DNA from: Sphingomonas sp. OV641
GTDB lineage: Bacteria; Pseudomonadota; Alphaproteobacteria; Sphingomonadales; Sphingomonadaceae
DNA length: 64,000 nt
Reading direction: 5' to 3'
Assembly: GCF_900109205.1 (NCBI RefSeq)
Contig: NZ_FNZB01000003.1
Coordinates: 310,001 to 374,000 of the forward strand
Shown piece by piece: positions 1 through 16,350 of the stretch. The notes beneath the pieces were generated by a model that ran no database searches, was not told where the DNA came from, and saw only the letters and a program-made list of their open reading frames with translations. The position numbers were made by a program, and so were the translations under genes. Every line of letters begins with the position of its first letter. Position 1 is the stretch's first letter.

Positions 1-936
1 GCGTGCCGCCTCGATCGCAGCATTGAGCGCCAGGAGGTTCGTCTGCGAGGCGATGTTGTTGATGGTGGAAACGATCGCCGCCATCTGCTCGAGCGTGACC
101 TGTAGCTCGACGCCGCGCGCTTCGAGCTCGCAGCGGATGCGTTCGCAATCGGCCAGCCGCGACATCACTTCCTGTTCGAGGCTCATCTCCCGCGTGATGT
201 CGCTCGCGATCTTGACGATCTTGCGCGGGCGACCGTCGGCGTCGAGGATCGGATTGTAAGTAGCCTGGATCCATACCTCGCGCCCGGCACGATCGCGGCG
301 CCTATACCGGCCCGCGTCGAACTCACCGCGGCCGAGACGCTCCCAGAACTGACGATAGTCGGACGACTGCACCAGTTCGGCGTCGCAGAGCATATTGTGG
401 TGTCGCCCGACGAGATCGGCCGCGCGATAGCCGAAGATGGCGAGGAAATTGTCGTTGGCGGTAAGGATGGTGCCGTTGAGCGCGAATTCGATCGTCGCCT
501 GACTGCGGTCAATCGCGTCAATCTTGCCGTTGGTCTCTGCGGTGCGCAGCTTGGCCTCGGTCACATCCGCGGCGATTTTCAGCACACGCCGCGGACGGCC
601 TTCACCATCGAAGACCGGATTGTAGGTGGCCTGAAGCCACACCTCGCGCTCGTTCTTGCCGCGGCGCTTGTATTCGCCGGTGTCGAACTCGCCCCGGCCC
701 AGCTTGGCCCAGAATGCTTTGTAGGATGGGGAGGCGGAATAATCGTCGGCGCAGAATATGCGGTGATGCTGGCCAACGATCTCGTGCAGGGCGTAGCCGG
801 TCGCCGACAGGAACAGATCATTGGCCCAGATGATCGTGCCGTCCAGTTCGAATTCAATCACCGCTTGCGACCGGCACACGGCTTGCCAGGCGGATTGGCT
901 GTCATTGCTACTGATGATCTTCGACAGCTCAGACAC
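1..936 (-). CDS. PAS-PAS methyl-accepting chemotaxis protein, BdlA-like (3' end cut by window)
   Basis: Reading the minus strand from a GTG at 936 gives 312 codons that run off the window edge. The start has GGGGAAG about 6 nt upstream. Two consecutive PAS domains are seen (roughly residues 10-125 and 130-245). Each has the pattern FDxGxYxRR followed by EVWxQATYNP, typical of PAS-PAC sensors. The last visible part, INNIASQTNLLALNAAIEAA, is the hallmark of the MCP signalling domain. No membrane segment precedes the PAS domains, so the receptor is probably cytoplasmic and senses redox, oxygen or a small ligand. Family knowledge: the PAS-PAS-MCP arrangement is that of BdlA (biofilm dispersal) and Aer-2-like receptors. 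It should signal to CheA/CheW. An FNR-type site lies upstream. The ligand is not deducible. Confidence 0.9.
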   Translation of the reverse strand, partial: MSELSKIISSNDSQSAWQAVCRSQAVIEFELDGTIIWANDLFLSATGYALHEIVGQHHRIFCADDYSASPSYKAFWAKLGRGEFDTGEYKRRGKNEREVWLQATYNPVFDGEGRPRRVLKIAADVTEAKLRTAETNGKIDAIDRSQATIEFALNGTILTANDNFLAIFGYRAADLVGRHHNMLCDAELVQSSDYRQFWERLGRGEFDAGRYRRRDRAGREVWIQATYNPILDADGRPRKIVKIASDITREMSLEQEVMSRLADCERIRCELEARGVELQVTLEQMAAIVSTINNIASQTNLLALNAAIEAAR

Positions 937-974
937 CGTTACTTCCCCGATCCACCTGCAAATTATGTAGTGCA

Positions 975-1016
975 ATGGTAAAGGACTGGTGTTCCGACGC
1001 GCCTGATCAAGATCAA
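975..1016 (-). promoter_or_regulatory. FNR/FixK-type class II promoter for the chemotaxis receptor
   Basis: On the minus strand TTGATCTTGATCAG (1003-1016) matches the FNR/FixK consensus TTGAT-N4-ATCAA at 9 of 10 defined bases. A -10-like TACCAT lies at 975-980. If transcription starts at A968, the site is centred at -41.5, the position expected for an FNR-activated (class II) promoter, and the leader is 32 nt. The match and spacing are seen in the sequence. The regulator's identity and activation by low oxygen are inferred. Confidence 0.55.
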
Positions 1017-1092
1017 TGCTCGGCTACGTGCAACAGCAATGATGCAAGTTACGTAGAAATAGAACGCGATATGACTTCAGTGTTGCTGCCAA

Positions 1093-1125
1093 CAAAAAGC
1101 CCCGCCGGATTGCGCCGGCGGGGCT
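1093..1125 (-). terminator. Rho-independent terminator of rpoBC
   Basis: A perfect 11-bp stem (AGCCCCGCCGG / CCGGCGGGGCT) with a 6-nt loop, followed on the minus strand by TTTTTG. It lies 25 nt beyond the rpoC stop codon. Confidence 0.9.
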
Positions 1126-1150
1126 GATTGCATCAGGCTGATCCGAAAGA

Positions 1151-5431
<4,281 letters not shown>

Positions 5432-5445
5432 TTTCCAGCCTCTTT

Positions 5446-5553
5446 CTCCCTCTCCCCGCAGGCGGGGAGAGGGCAGGGGAGAGGGGGAGTCAGGGGCGCC
5501 GCTCTAGACTGCCCCTCTCCCCGACCCTCTCCCCACAAATGGGGAGAGGGAGA
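5446..5553. repeat. Paired CTCTCCCC/GGGGAGAG palindromic repeats between rpoB and rpoC
   Basis: Two inverted hairpin units (about 5446-5490 and 5509-5553), each built from CCCTCTCCCC...GGGGAGAGGG, face each other around a short spacer. They fill nearly all of the rpoB-rpoC gap, so they are transcribed within the operon and could fold into long stable stems. This looks like a dispersed chromosomal palindrome (REP-like). A related unit lies at 32582-32638. Confidence 0.85.
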
Positions 5554-5563
5554 TTGCTTGTGC

Positions 5564-9718
<4,155 letters not shown>

Positions 9719-9895
9719 GTAGCTGTCTGCCTTGGTCTAATTCGTCCGGGCGCAGGACAAGACGCCAAAAGGCCGCTCGTTCTGTATCGAGGATACAAAC
9801 GGCAGCCTTGAAGCGTCTTATGAAACCACTGACTTCCATCCGTTCGACACGGTGCGCGAGGCCATGTCATTTCCCGAAGCTGTGGTGATCGGCCG

Positions 9896-9924
9896 GATAT
9901 AGGCCCGGTGTTGGAGATCGTCAA
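9896..9924 (-). promoter_or_regulatory. sigma-70 promoter for rpoBC
   Basis: On the minus strand TTGACG (9919-9924), a 17-bp spacer and TATATC (9896-9901) form a near-ideal housekeeping promoter. The expected start is about 170 nt upstream of the rpoB ATG. The leader contains a hairpin (CGTTTGTATC/GATACAGAACG, 9778-9801) that might act in RNA processing or control. The rest of the 391-bp gap between rpoB and the next gene shows no credible ORF. Confidence 0.75.
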
Positions 9925-10109
9925 CCAGCGGGGCAATGCCGATGCTGTTGATTGTCGAGCCGCAAGGCGCGTATCGCCGCCATCTTGTCCGTCTTTCCGG
10001 CAAGGGCAGGGATCCATGACCGCGATCTTCTCGACTGGCGAGAGACGTGTGCGAAAGGATCTTTGCCTGGCGCGGGGATGACGAGGGTGATTGGAAGAGG
10101 GGCGCGCAC

Positions 10110-12035
10110 ATGAAGAGACTGTTGCTGCTTGCCGGCGCCACGCTGGCGCTTACGCCTGTCATGGCGCAGCAGACGCCGCCGGCGACCGGCGATGTTCCGG
10201 CGAGCTTCGCCTATCCCGTCGACGCACGCGACTATGTGCGCCGCGAGGTGATGATCCCGATGCGCGACGGGACCAAGCTGTTCACCGTGATCATCATTCC
10301 CAAGGGCGCAACCAATGCGCCGATCCTGCTGACGCGCACGCCCTACAATGCGGCGGGCCGGGCCAACCGGGTGGCGAACAGCCCGAACATGGCGTCCTTG
10401 CTGCCGCAGGGTGACGAGCCGTTCGTGCGCGCTGGGTACATCCGCGTATTTCAGGACATCCGCGGCAAATATGGCTCCGAAGGCGATTACGTCGTGACTC
10501 GACCGGTGATCGGCCCGCTCAACCAGACCAAGGTCGATCACGTCACCGACGCCTATGACACGATCGACTGGCTGGTGAACAAGGCGAACCTGCCGGAAAC
10601 GAACGGCCGCGTGGGAATGCTGGGCTCTTCCTATGAGGGGTTCACCGTCGTCATGGCGCTCTTGAACCCGCACCCCGCGCTGAAGGTGGCTGCGCCGGAG
10701 AGCCCGATGATCGACGGCTGGATGGGAGACGACTGGTTCCATTACGGCGCGTTCCGGCTGGCGAACATCGCGTGGCTGGGCAAGCAGACCGGCTTCAAGG
10801 GCGCGGGATCGGAGCGTGTTTCCGGCATCTATGACGATTACGAGCAGTTCCGCCGGGTCGGGTCTGCGGGCGCATGGGCGACGCAGTCCGGCTATGCCGA
10901 CCTGCCTTACTGGCAGCGGATGGTGGCGCACCCGGCCTATGACGGCTTCTGGCAGGGGCAGGCGCTCGATAAGCTGATTGCGGCCAATCCCTCCAACGTG
11001 CCGACCATGTGGGAACAGGGGCTGTTCGATCAGGAGGATATGTACGGCGCCATCACCACCTGGGAGGCGCTGAAGGCGAAAGGGAAGGCGGGGAACAACT
11101 TCCTGGTGATGGGGCCATGGCGGCACAGCCAGGCGAATTACGACGGCTCCTCCCTGGGCGACTTCAAGTGGAACGGCGATACGGCTACCGAGTGGCGAGA
11201 GGATTATCTCTTTCCGTTCTTCGACCAATATCTGCGTGACGGGAAGCCGGCCTTCACCCCGCCGCAGGCGCTGATCTACAACACCGGGGACAACCGCTGG
11301 GATAAGCTGTCGCAATGGCCGCTGGCCTGTGACACCGGTTGTGCGGCCCCCATGACCCCGATCTATCTGGGTGAGAACGGCGCCCTGGGATTTCAGAAGG
11401 GGCAGGCGGGTGGTGATAGCTATGTCTCCGATCCGGACAAGCCGGTGCCGCACCTGCCGCGCCCGGTGAATTTCGGTGACGGGCGCTGGGGCGCGTGGCT
11501 GGTGTCCGACCAGCGATCGGTGGATGGCCGCACCGATGTGATGACGTACGAGACCGCTCCGCTGACCCAGGCAGTACGGGTGTCGGGCGCGCCGATGGCG
11601 GACATATTCGCCAAGACGACCGGCACCGACGGCGACTTCGTGGTGAAGGTGATTGACGTCTATCCGGACGATTACCCGAACGAGCCGAAGAAGGGCGGAT
11701 ATCAGCTGCCGATCAGCCTCGACATCTTCCGTGGCCGTTATCGCGACAGCTTCGACAAGCCGACGCCGATCCCGGCGGGGAAGGTGCAGCGCTATCGCTT
11801 CCGCCTGCCGACGGTGAACCATGTGTTCAAGCCGGGCCACCGGATCATGGTTCAGGTCCAGTCGTCGCTGTTCCCGCTCTATGATCGCAATCCGCAGAAA
11901 TATGTGCCGAACATCTTCCTGGCGAAGAAGGAGGATTATCAGAAGGCGACCGTGACGCTGTCGCGCGGCGGCGCGCAGGCAAGCGCAGTGTGGCTGCCGG
12001 TGGTGGGTGACGCGCGGACAGCGCCGCGCCCGTAA
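10110..12035 (+). CDS. Alpha-amino-acid ester hydrolase (CocE/NonD, S15-like family), secreted
   Basis: A 641-residue protein. The ATG at 10110 has GGAAGAGG upstream and opens a signal peptide (MKRLLLLAGATLALTPVMAQ). The family is that of alpha-amino-acid ester hydrolases, glutaryl-7-ACA acylase and cocaine esterase. The GSSYEG motif carries nucleophile Ser174. Asp307 (in LFDQED) and His339 (in GPWRHS) complete the triad. Asp208, Glu309 and Asp310 form the 'carboxylate cluster' that binds the substrate alpha-ammonium group in true amino-acid ester hydrolases. These positions nearly match the Xanthomonas citri enzyme as I recall it. The protein therefore probably acts in the periplasm on alpha-amino esters or amides, including some beta-lactam side chains. 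The physiological substrate is unknown. It is followed by a lipid/membrane-type protein gene. Confidence 0.88.
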   Translation: MKRLLLLAGATLALTPVMAQQTPPATGDVPASFAYPVDARDYVRREVMIPMRDGTKLFTVIIIPKGATNAPILLTRTPYNAAGRANRVANSPNMASLLPQGDEPFVRAGYIRVFQDIRGKYGSEGDYVVTRPVIGPLNQTKVDHVTDAYDTIDWLVNKANLPETNGRVGMLGSSYEGFTVVMALLNPHPALKVAAPESPMIDGWMGDDWFHYGAFRLANIAWLGKQTGFKGAGSERVSGIYDDYEQFRRVGSAGAWATQSGYADLPYWQRMVAHPAYDGFWQGQALDKLIAANPSNVPTMWEQGLFDQEDMYGAITTWEALKAKGKAGNNFLVMGPWRHSQANYDGSSLGDFKWNGDTATEWREDYLFPFFDQYLRDGKPAFTPPQALIYNTGDNRWDKLSQWPLACDTGCAAPMTPIYLGENGALGFQKGQAGGDSYVSDPDKPVPHLPRPVNFGDGRWGAWLVSDQRSVDGRTDVMTYETAPLTQAVRVSGAPMADIFAKTTGTDGDFVVKVIDVYPDDYPNEPKKGGYQLPISLDIFRGRYRDSFDKPTPIPAGKVQRYRFRLPTVNHVFKPGHRIMVQVQSSLFPLYDRNPQKYVPNIFLAKKEDYQKATVTLSRGGAQASAVWLPVVGDARTAPRP

Positions 12036-12090
12036 TTGGTTGTCCGGCGTTCAGGTTCGCACGAGTAGCGCAATGAGCATGGCAGGGGTG

Positions 12091-13305
12091 ATGAAGATGC
12101 GGTGGGCAGCCGGAGCGGCGGCGCTTTGCGTGGCCGGGGTGGCAAGCGCGCAGGTGCCGCCAACGACGATACCGGACGTGGGCAATTTCAGCCTGCCCGA
12201 AACGCCGCCGCGTGCCCAGCCGATCCCGCTGCCCCCTCCGACACCAACGCCGACCCCGACCCCGACCGCTGCGGTGCCGCTGGTGGTGCCGCCACCTCCG
12301 CCGCGCGCAGAGGCGCCGCGCCCGCGTGCGACTCCGACCGCCACGCCGGCACCGACGGCGACGCGCGCGCCGGCTCCCGTGCCCCGCGCCACTGCCGCGC
12401 CTGGGGTTACGCCGACCCGCGCCGTAGAGCCGGCCCCTGTTCCTTCGCCCTTGCCAGAGGCGTTACCGGCAGAGGGTGTTACGCCTGAACCGGCGCCAGT
12501 CGCCGAGGCGGCGCCCGCCGTGATCCTGCCCGAGCCGGCGCCTTCCAATGAGCGACTGAATTGGCTTTGGGGGGTGCTGATCGGCGCGATCCTGCTGGTG
12601 GGGGCGGCGCTCTTTGCGTGGCGGCGTCGATCGGCACGACCGGAGGCGCTGCCTGCGCCCGACGAGCCGTTCGACGCGGCGCCGGTAGATCCGGCCGCGG
12701 AAGAAGAGTTGGTGGTCGAACAGTCGCCGGCGGAGCCGCGACCTGCTGAGCCGGTGCCGCCCATGGCTGCCGTGCCAGCTGCCGCAGCGCCGCGGTTCCT
12801 GGATGTGTCGGACAAGGTGCCGCCCGCGCGGCTCGAGCTTGAGGCGCCGGTGGTGCGCCGCGCGGGCATCAACATGATCACGGCAACGGCTGACCTTACA
12901 GTCGAGGTGCGCAACGCGTCGGACGTGCCGGCACGCGGCGTGACGCTGGACGTGCGGCTTGCCAGCGCGCAGCCCAATCAGGATGCGGCCATCGCGGCGA
13001 TGTTCGCAGGGCCAGTGCCGCGGCCGGCTGCGCCGCCGTTCGACCTGGCACCCGGCGAAAGCCGTCGCGTGCGAACGCTGGTGACGATGGCGCGCGAGTC
13101 GATCACCGTGCTTCAGGCGGGCGGGCGGCCGATGTTCGTGCCCGTGGTGGCGATCCGTGCGCTTCACGCTGGCGGGCAGACGGTGTCGGTTCACGCGCTG
13201 GGCATCGAGCGGCCGGGACAGGCGAAGCTGGGGCCGTTCTGGCTCGATCAGCCGGGCCGGATGTTCGATGCTGTCGGCGTACGCCCGCACAGCGGGCAAT
13301 GGTGA
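12091..13305 (+). CDS. Proline/threonine-rich membrane protein of unknown function
   Basis: About 404 residues. Not recognised as a named family. Order: signal-peptide-like N-terminus (MKMRWAAGAAALCVAGVASA), a low-complexity Pro/Thr/Ala region with a PTPTPTPTPT tract (about residues 50-150), one membrane helix (WGVLIGAILLVGAALFAW), an arginine-rich stretch, an acidic/proline linker, and a C-terminal domain of about 150 residues (from FLDVSDKVPP). The last domain has an alternating beta pattern like an immunoglobulin-type fold. The start is uncertain: ATG at 12073, 12091 or 12097 are in frame, and the GGGG at 12085-12088 best fits 12097. It lies 55 nt after the ester hydrolase, perhaps co-transcribed. 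Probable cell-envelope protein; function not inferable. Confidence 0.7.
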   Translation: MKMRWAAGAAALCVAGVASAQVPPTTIPDVGNFSLPETPPRAQPIPLPPPTPTPTPTPTAAVPLVVPPPPPRAEAPRPRATPTATPAPTATRAPAPVPRATAAPGVTPTRAVEPAPVPSPLPEALPAEGVTPEPAPVAEAAPAVILPEPAPSNERLNWLWGVLIGAILLVGAALFAWRRRSARPEALPAPDEPFDAAPVDPAAEEELVVEQSPAEPRPAEPVPPMAAVPAAAAPRFLDVSDKVPPARLELEAPVVRRAGINMITATADLTVEVRNASDVPARGVTLDVRLASAQPNQDAAIAAMFAGPVPRPAAPPFDLAPGESRRVRTLVTMARESITVLQAGGRPMFVPVVAIRALHAGGQTVSVHALGIERPGQAKLGPFWLDQPGRMFDAVGVRPHSGQW

Positions 13306-13326
13306 GCAGGCATCAGTTCTGCGCCG

Positions 13327-14781
13327 TCAGCGCGGTGTCCACAAGGTGATGTTGGCGACGCGGGCGCCGGGTCGGTAGCGCTGCATGGCCCGTGCCAGCG
13401 GGGGATGGCGGGCGATCCAGGTCGGCCCGGGAACCTCGTCCACCAGGACGATATCGGGGCGATACCGGATGATATCGGCCGCAAGCAGCGCGGCGTCGGC
13501 CCGTTCGGCTTGTTCATATGCGCGTCGTGCGGCGGGGGAGAGCGCCGGGCTCTCCAGTTGCTGCCATGCATTGCCCGTCGCCCATTGGTTCCCCCGCGTG
13601 CCGACCCATGTGCCGTCGACCCAGCGGGTGAGCGGATGTCCGAGCGAGAAATCGAACGAGACGCCGATCAGCTTCGGATGGGATGGCCCGAGCCGCTGCA
13701 CCGCATCGCGCAGGGCGGTCGGCTGCGGCACGCGGGCGTAGCTGTAGGTCGCGAACAGCGCGAGGGTGGCGGCGCAGAGCGCACCAAAGGCGCGCGCCTT
13801 GCCGGGCCGCGCCAGTTCCAGCGTGATTGCGAGGAGCGCTGACGCGACCGCGGGATAGCCGTGGTTGAGATAGCCCTTGCCCTGCACCAGTCCGGCGAGA
13901 GCGAAGCCGGCGGCGGCGAGTAGCGCGACAATCGCGGGTTCGGACGGGCGGGCCCGTGCGAGCCAGAAGGTGAGTACTGCCGCGGTCGCGGGGATCGTTA
14001 CCATCGTGCCGGTGAGGAGATGATGCCAGCTGTCGCGCCCCGGCAGGTACACCAGTCGGAGCAGCGGCAGCATGTGGGTGAAATACTCAGGAAAGGCGAG
14101 CAGCACGAGGAGGAGGTAGCCGGCGCAGACCAGCGCCAGGGTGATCCATTCGGGCGCGCGTGCCGCATCAAGGCTGCGCCGCCGGAGCGCCGACCAGAGC
14201 GCGGGCAGAGCAAGCGCGAGGATGAGGTGAGGCTTGATGACGACCATGATCCCCCCCGCGATGCCGGCCGAGCGGGCGTCGGCGGCGCGGACCGGCAGGG
14301 CCAACGATCGGCTGACGATCACCGCGAGCATGGGGAGGCCCGCGAGAAGGGCGATGTGTTCGCGCTGCGCGAACAGGTCTGCGGGCAGGATGAGGAGGAT
14401 GAAGGCGCATGCGGCGCTGACCAGCGTGGCCCGGGCGGGCAGCGGTGGCAGGATGCGGCGGGCGTGGCGCACGGAAAGGAGCGCCAGCACGGCCACCATC
14501 GCAACCGTCAGCGCTTCCGGGCGGAGACCGAGCGCCTGCGCGAGCGCGACCGCCGGCACGTAGAGCAGGACCGAGGCGGGCGGGTTCACCTCCTCGATAT
14601 CGCGATACAGCCGGGCGCCATCGAGCAGTCGCTCGGCGATGGTGATGAGCCAGGAAACGTCGCAGTTCAGCGCGGAAAGTGATTGCTGGATCAGCGCGGC
14701 GGCGGCGACGAACGCGATCGCCAGCCATGGCCGCAGCGGCATTCGGCGCGGCGCGGAGAAGGAGAGGGTGCCGGTGATCAC
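13327..14781 (-). CDS. Multi-pass membrane protein, GT-C glycosyltransferase-like
   Basis: 484 residues with about ten hydrophobic segments. Near the N-terminus, after the first helix, comes CDVSWLITIAERLLDGARLY and then DIEEVNPP. An acidic residue in the first periplasmic loop followed by a 'G..LY.D..E.NPP' pattern is typical of polyprenyl-phosphate-dependent GT-C transferases (PMT/GT39 or GT87-like). The C-terminal 150 residues are soluble-looking. It would act in the inner membrane, moving a sugar from a lipid carrier. The start codon is a GTG with no clear ribosome site; ATG at 14742 (MPLRPW) is an alternative. It converges on the proline-rich gene and sits between rplL and rpoB. Substrate unknown. 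Confidence 0.65.
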   Translation of the reverse strand: MITGTLSFSAPRRMPLRPWLAIAFVAAAALIQQSLSALNCDVSWLITIAERLLDGARLYRDIEEVNPPASVLLYVPAVALAQALGLRPEALTVAMVAVLALLSVRHARRILPPLPARATLVSAACAFILLILPADLFAQREHIALLAGLPMLAVIVSRSLALPVRAADARSAGIAGGIMVVIKPHLILALALPALWSALRRRSLDAARAPEWITLALVCAGYLLLVLLAFPEYFTHMLPLLRLVYLPGRDSWHHLLTGTMVTIPATAAVLTFWLARARPSEPAIVALLAAAGFALAGLVQGKGYLNHGYPAVASALLAITLELARPGKARAFGALCAATLALFATYSYARVPQPTALRDAVQRLGPSHPKLIGVSFDFSLGHPLTRWVDGTWVGTRGNQWATGNAWQQLESPALSPAARRAYEQAERADAALLAADIIRYRPDIVLVDEVPGPTWIARHPPLARAMQRYRPGARVANITLWTPR

Positions 14782-14858
14782 TCGCGCGGCACTATCGCCC
14801 CAGTGGTTGCGGCGGGGTTACTGCCGCGGCGGCACAGGGAAGAGGTGGAGCGGACAAG

Positions 14859-14888
14859 AAAAAGGCGGCACCCGCGAAGGCGCCGCCC
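14859..14888 (-). terminator. Terminator of rplJL
   Basis: GGCGGC-12 nt-GCCGCC hairpin followed on the minus strand by TTTTTC, about 100 nt beyond the rplL stop. Confidence 0.75.
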
Positions 14889-14983
14889 TTTCTTTCAAGT
14901 CGGCCATCAGGGGAACGAGTCCCGCGACATCGGCCGGCCTTGTGCGAGGCGCGCTGCCAGGCAGCGCGCGCCCGCACAGCGGC

Positions 14984-15361
14984 TTACTTGAGCTCGACGG
15001 TCGCGCCGGCTTCCTCGAGCTGCTTCTTGACCTTCTCGGCCTCGTCCTTCGAAACGCCTTCCTTGATCGGCTTCGGCGCGCCCTCGACGAGGGTCTTCGC
15101 TTCGGTCAGGCCAAGGCCGGTGATCGCGCGGACTTCCTTGATGACGTTGATCTTCTTGCCACCGTCGCCGGTGAGGATCACGTCGAACTCGGTCTTCTCT
15201 TCAGCGGCCGGAGCAGCTGCGCCGCCACCAGCTGCCGGAGCTGCTGCAACCGCTGCTGCGGCCGAGACGCCCCACTTCTCTTCGAGGAGCTTCGAGAGCT
15301 CAGCCGCCTCGAGGACGGTCAGTTCGGACAGCTGGTCAACCAGCGCGTTCAGGTCTGCCAT
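14984..15361 (-). CDS. rplL: Ribosomal protein L7/L12
   Basis: 125 residues, the usual length. It has an N-terminal dimerisation helix region ([20 protein letters not shown]), an Ala/Gly/Pro hinge (about residues 34-53) and a C-terminal domain ending in [17 protein letters not shown]...[10 protein letters not shown], which binds translation factors. It forms the stalk of the 50S subunit with L10. The gene is 48 nt downstream of rplJ and shares its promoter. rpoB, the usual next gene, is 5.3 kb away. Confidence 0.98.
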   Translation of the reverse strand: MADLNALVDQLSELTVLEAAELSKLLEEKWGVSAAAAVAAAPAAGGGAAAPAAEEKTEFDVILTGDGGKKINVIKEVRAITGLGLTEAKTLVEGAPKPIKEGVSKDEAEKVKKQLEEAGATVELK

Positions 15362-15409
15362 GATAGTCTTCCTTTAAATCGATCGAATGAAACGATGCTG
15401 CCTGAAGGA

Positions 15410-15925
15410 TCAGGCGGCTTCCTTTTCCGAGTAAGCTGCAAGCACGCGCGCGATCTGCGCGGCGGGCGCCTGGGTGATGGTCGCCAGCTTCGTGGCCGGA
15501 GCCACGATGAGACCGACGATCTTCGCCCGGAGCTCGTCCAGCGACGGCATCGTCGCAAGCGCCTGAACGCCTGCCACGTCGAGCTTGGTCGCACCCATTC
15601 CGCCGCCGACGATCTCGAACTTGTCGGTCGTCTTGGCGAATTCCACGGCTACCTTGGCAGCCGCAACGGGATCGACCGAAGTCGCGAGACCGACCGGGCC
15701 GGTGAACATGTCACCAAGCTCGTTATAGTCGGTGCCGTCGAGCGCGATCTTGGCAAGCTTGTTCTTCGAGACCTTGTAGACGGCGCCGGCCTCGCGCATC
15801 TTCGTCCTCAGCTGCGTCGACTGGGCGACGGTGAGGCCGAGGTTGCGGGTGACGACCACCACGCCGACCTCGGAGAAGGTCTGCTTGAGTTCGGCGACGG
15901 CTGCGGCCTTTTGAGCACGATCCAT
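15410..15925 (-). CDS. rplJ: Ribosomal protein L10
   Basis: 171 residues starting at [15 protein letters not shown], with GGAGAA just upstream of the ATG. The open frame extends 49 codons further upstream, but that part is the structured leader and does not look like L10. The protein has the L10 pattern [14 protein letters not shown] ... [14 protein letters not shown] ... FTGPVGLA. It anchors L7/L12 dimers to the ribosome and, in other bacteria, represses its own mRNA by binding the leader. First gene of the rplJL unit. Confidence 0.97.
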   Translation of the reverse strand: MDRAQKAAAVAELKQTFSEVGVVVVTRNLGLTVAQSTQLRTKMREAGAVYKVSKNKLAKIALDGTDYNELGDMFTGPVGLATSVDPVAAAKVAVEFAKTTDKFEIVGGGMGATKLDVAGVQALATMPSLDELRAKIVGLIVAPATKLATITQAPAAQIARVLAAYSEKEAA

Positions 15926-15944
15926 GCCATTCTCCACACTTTGA

Positions 15945-16040
15945 CCGCACCCCGAAGGCTGCGGCCGGTTACGATCCACCTGCGGCAGACGCCGCAGATA
16001 GTTGTCCAAGGGCACCCCACCAAAGTATGACTTTGATGGG
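15945..16040 (-). promoter_or_regulatory. Structured rplJ leader (candidate L10 autoregulatory RNA)
   Basis: Three hairpins lie between promoter and rplJ: CCGCANCC-TTCG-GGNTGCGG (15945-15964), CTGCGGC-GTCT-GCCGCAG (15980-15997), and an interrupted repeat CCCAYCAAAG..CTTTGGTGGG (16016-16040). An L10(L12)4-binding leader at this place is established in many bacteria. The stems are seen; binding is inferred. A k-turn motif was not identified. Confidence 0.45.
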
Positions 16041-16213
16041 ACCCGAGCGATGGGGAATGGGAAGCGTCGCATGGCCAGGCCATGCGGCAGACCGGAGCAC
16101 GCGGACGCGCTGCGGTGAAATCCTGTCCCCGTCTCGGCGGGGCATTAAGGGCGCGAACACCCACCCGCTGTCTCGGACGGCGCCGCACACCAGAGGGGTA
16201 CGGCAAGCGGCGC

Positions 16214-16241
16214 CCTTTAGCGGAATGACGCGCCACGTCAA
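16214..16241 (-). promoter_or_regulatory. Candidate promoter for rplJL
   Basis: Minus strand TTGACG (16236-16241), 16-bp spacer, TAAAGG (16214-16219). The -35 is strong and the -10 imperfect. It lies about 290 nt upstream of rplJ and would give a long leader containing the three hairpins. The remaining bases up to the divergent PhoX gene show nothing else identifiable. Confidence 0.45.
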
Positions 16242-16350
16242 GTGTCTTCAAAATGGCATGAAACCGCAATCGATTCGTCGCGGCCGTGCCATGCGGCCGT
16301 CACTCGCCCCCGCCAGAGGCGCTTCAAAGCCTTTGATAATTGGGGGAACC

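Noticed and set aside
9921..11840. 639-codon minus-strand frame opposite the ester hydrolase
   Set aside because: The plus-strand frame has a signal peptide, catalytic residues and a ribosome site; the antisense protein resembles nothing.
12220..12420. Short C/G-rich tandem pattern as a possible repeat or CRISPR-like array
   Set aside because: It encodes the Pro/Thr/Ala tract of the membrane protein; no spacers or constant repeat length.
15926..16072. N-terminal extension of rplJ by 49 codons
   Set aside because: The extension covers the hairpin leader, is unlike L10, and a better start with GGAGAA exists at 15925.
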